From assembly GCA_905221605.1 (NCBI GenBank), contig CAJNDS010002592.1, positions 1 through 64,000 of the forward strand: a stretch of 64,000 nt of DNA, read 5' to 3'. Positions 62,168 through 64,000 of this stretch are shown here, piece after piece (position 1 is the stretch's first letter; each line of letters starts with the position of its first letter). Position numbers and translations under genes: made by a program. The stretch is from Symbiodinium natans. Lineage: Eukaryota; Sar; Dinophyceae; Suessiales; Symbiodiniaceae. Below the pieces are notes generated by a model that was not told the DNA's origin, ran no database searches, and worked only from the letters and a program-made list of their open reading frames with translations.

Positions 62168-62391
62168 GACCCTGAAACCCTAAACCCTAAACCCTAAACC
62201 CTAAACCCTAAACCCTAAACCCTAAACCCTAAACCCTAAACCCTAAACCCTAAACCCTAAACCCTAAACCCTAAACCCTAAACCCTAACCCCTAACCCCT
62301 AACCCTAAACCCTAAACCCTAAACCCTAAACCCTAAACCCTAAACCCTAAACCCTAAACCCTAAACCCTAAACCCTAAACCCTAAACCCTT
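62168..62391 (-). repeat. CCCTAAA array, longest in the window
   Basis: About 32 units, with three CCCCTAA units in the middle. Confidence 0.95.
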
Positions 62392-62441
62392 TCCTGAGGC
62401 GTTGTTGGGCTGGCCCTGCCCCGTGGCCGGCGTCCCGCCAG

Positions 62442-62484
62442 CTGTGGTCACTGAGCACAGGAATGTCTCGGGGAGTGGCCTGGG
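62442..62484 (+). CDS. Exon-like segment
   Basis: Acceptor CCCGCCAG. Enters with 2 bases, reads VVTEHRNVSGSGL, leaves GG at GTTTCTTTCC. Confidence 0.5.
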
Positions 62485-62760
62485 GTTTCTTTCCCTCGTA
62501 TAATCCCTAAACCCTAGACCCTAAACCCTAAACCCTAAACCCTAAACCCTAAACCCTAAACCCTAAACCCTAAACCCTAAACCCAAATAGGGTTTGGCCA
62601 AAGCCTTCCCCAAAACCTAAACGGTTTTAAGTAGCAGGGTTTCAGTAGTAGGGTTTAATTATTAGGGTTTGGGTTTTGGGGGATTTGGGGGTTCATAGTT
62701 GTCAACAGGGGCGTACAGTCTCGATGACTTCCAACTTGTGATTTTTTTCCGTTTTGTTGT

Positions 62761-62896
62761 TTCTATTTGCCTTAAGACCCCCAACAAGGGAAGGTAACAA
62801 TCTCTACAATACCCTGATAAGGAAGAATATGCTGTTTTTTTTTTTTTTTTTTTGGGGGGGGGGGGTAGGGGGGGTTTCTTCTTAGGCACACAGTAG
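62761..62896. mobile_element. MITE family B, expanded copy
   Basis: CTATTTGCCTTAAGACCCCC ... GGTTTCTTCTTAGGCACACAGTAG with T and G homopolymer expansion inside. Confidence 0.7.
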
Positions 62897-63002
62897 TTTT
62901 AGACCCTGGGGCGGAGAGTGCTTTAATTTACCGCAGCTCAAGACCCTCAACCCCGAAATGCCGCCCGTGAAGACCCTAAACCCTAAACCCTAAACTCCCT
63001 AG

Positions 63003-63093
63003 CTTCGGAGGCGTCGTCTCGGTGCTCTGCCAGCTGGGGATGCTGACCTGCTGTGGCTCGTCATGCGGGCATCCCCCTCGTACTTCTGCCTAG
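63003..63093 (+). CDS. Exon-like segment, 30 codons
   Basis: CCCTAAACTCCCTAG acceptor. Reads LRRRRLGALPAGDADLLWLV then MRASPSYFCL, leaves 1 base at GTAGACCC. Confidence 0.6.
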
Positions 63094-63543
63094 GTAGACC
63101 CTTTGAGATAGTCTATATTTTCCCTTATTTGGTTTCAGAGGATCATCACATTCATGAAGATTTTTCAGAGGGTGTTTATGGCCATCCTAGATACGCTAGG
63201 TTCCCTGGAGCAGGGATTAGGGCATTTTGTGGAGGTACCGATCATAATTGGGAGCCTTGGTTGAGTTTCGAATATTCTGGCTAAAGAACTGCTTTGCTTT
63301 CGCCACACTGTCTTGATTTCTGGTGCGCTCACCGCACTCACTGCACTAACAAAACAGCCATCCCAACTGTAAAGCACACCCTGTAGTCCCCCTGCACTCT
63401 GTCAGGAAGGCCTCAGACCATCTGCATGTGCAGGGGTTTCAGAAACAGGGATGCCTACCTTTTGTTCGGGGGTTCCGATAGAGAAGTTTTGATGATTTGG
63501 GGGGGGGGGGGGGGTATAAAGGTGTACCGGTGAAGTCTGGGCT

Positions 63544-63688
63544 TACTTGGAGGTTCAGGGTACTTAGTAACCCATCAGAAGTGTAGTTACAACCCACATA
63601 TAAGCCCCCTTATGTACCCTAATAGGGTAATAATTGGGTTATAAGTACAAATATACTTGGGTTACTAAGTACCATGAATCTCCAAGTA
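63544..63688. mobile_element. MITE family A, complete copy
   Basis: TACTTGGAGGTTCAGGGTAC ... GTACCATGAATCTCCAAGTA, 145 bp. Confidence 0.85.
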
Positions 63689-63715
63689 AGGCTTAGGGTC
63701 CGGGGGTTCTTGTTT

Positions 63716-63859
63716 ACTACCAAGTGCTTAAGAACCCCCCCAAAAGATAGCAATAGTATTCCTTATATGGGTAATAATTGGATTTTTGTTTTTCTTATAT
63801 GGGTAATATAAGGATTTTTTTATTAGAATCAAATTGGGGGGTTCTTAAGCAAATAGTAG
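63716..63859. mobile_element. MITE family B with duplicated core
   Basis: CTACCAAGTGCTTAAGAACC ... GGGTTCTTAAGCAAATAGTAG. CTTATATGGGTAATA occurs twice inside, as in the copy at 10827. Confidence 0.85.
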
Positions 63860-64000
63860 TTTAGGGTTTAGGGCTAAGGGATGCCAATCTCAAGCCCTCG
63901 AAACCCCTGGCTTTCCGGGCTTCCGATTAAACTGCTGGGTTTTTGGGTTTAGGGTTTAGGGTGTAGGGTTTTTGGGTTTAGGGTTTAGCATCTTGCGTGC

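Overview
This is nuclear DNA from a eukaryote, most likely a dinoflagellate or a related alga. I see no prokaryotic gene, rRNA, tRNA or CRISPR array, and no long intact ORF. The window is dominated by short interstitial arrays of the plant/alveolate-type telomere heptamer, TTTAGGG on one strand and CCCTAAA on the other. There are well over a hundred blocks, and they switch orientation every few hundred bases. Between and inside the arrays lie many short inverted-repeat elements (MITE-like), extreme G/C homopolymers and microsatellites. The dinoflagellate call is inference. It rests on the TTTAGGG unit, genes all reading one way, candidate GC and GA splice donors, and one segment that resembles, from memory, a protein family common in dinoflagellate genomes.

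The main result is that the window is not just repeats. Scattered through it are about 90 short (20-170 bp) open segments, all on the + strand. Most are preceded by an AG and followed by a GT (sometimes GC or GA). They carry coding-like peptide sequence, and the long ORFs in the window are mostly repeat artefacts. For roughly half of them the 5' splice site is the first base of a telomere-like array: exon, then GTTTAGGG repeats. Many are also preceded by a CCCTAAA array that ends just before a CAG/AAG/TAG acceptor. So the typical intron starts with (TTTAGGG)n and ends with (CCCTAAA)n, and its transcript could fold into a stem that brings the splice sites together.

Layout. 0-10 kb: dense arrays with exons at 786-4722 and 7379-9973. 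10-14.3 kb: MITE cluster and a 720-bp transposon-like element with 31-bp terminal inverted repeats. 14.35-15.1 kb: a five-exon, phase-compatible 3' gene end. 15.5-28.5 kb: scattered exons, an AT-rich island at 24.4-25.15 kb and MITEs. 28.9-29.6 kb: nested palindrome with very long G tracts. 29.83-31.44 kb: a six-exon phase-compatible chain. 33.4-41.3 kb: an eight-exon phase-compatible chain ending in a stop (189 codons), with an AT-rich tandem-repeat island inside one intron. 42-51 kb: further exons, including a chain at 44.2-46.4 kb. 51.8-63.1 kb: more exons.

Conventions. 'Enters with n' gives the number of bases completing a codon split by the upstream intron; 'leaves with n' gives the bases left over at the donor. 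Short GC-rich segments are often open by chance, so single exons are tentative. The phase-compatible chains are the stronger evidence. I could not run searches, so no product is assigned to any gene.
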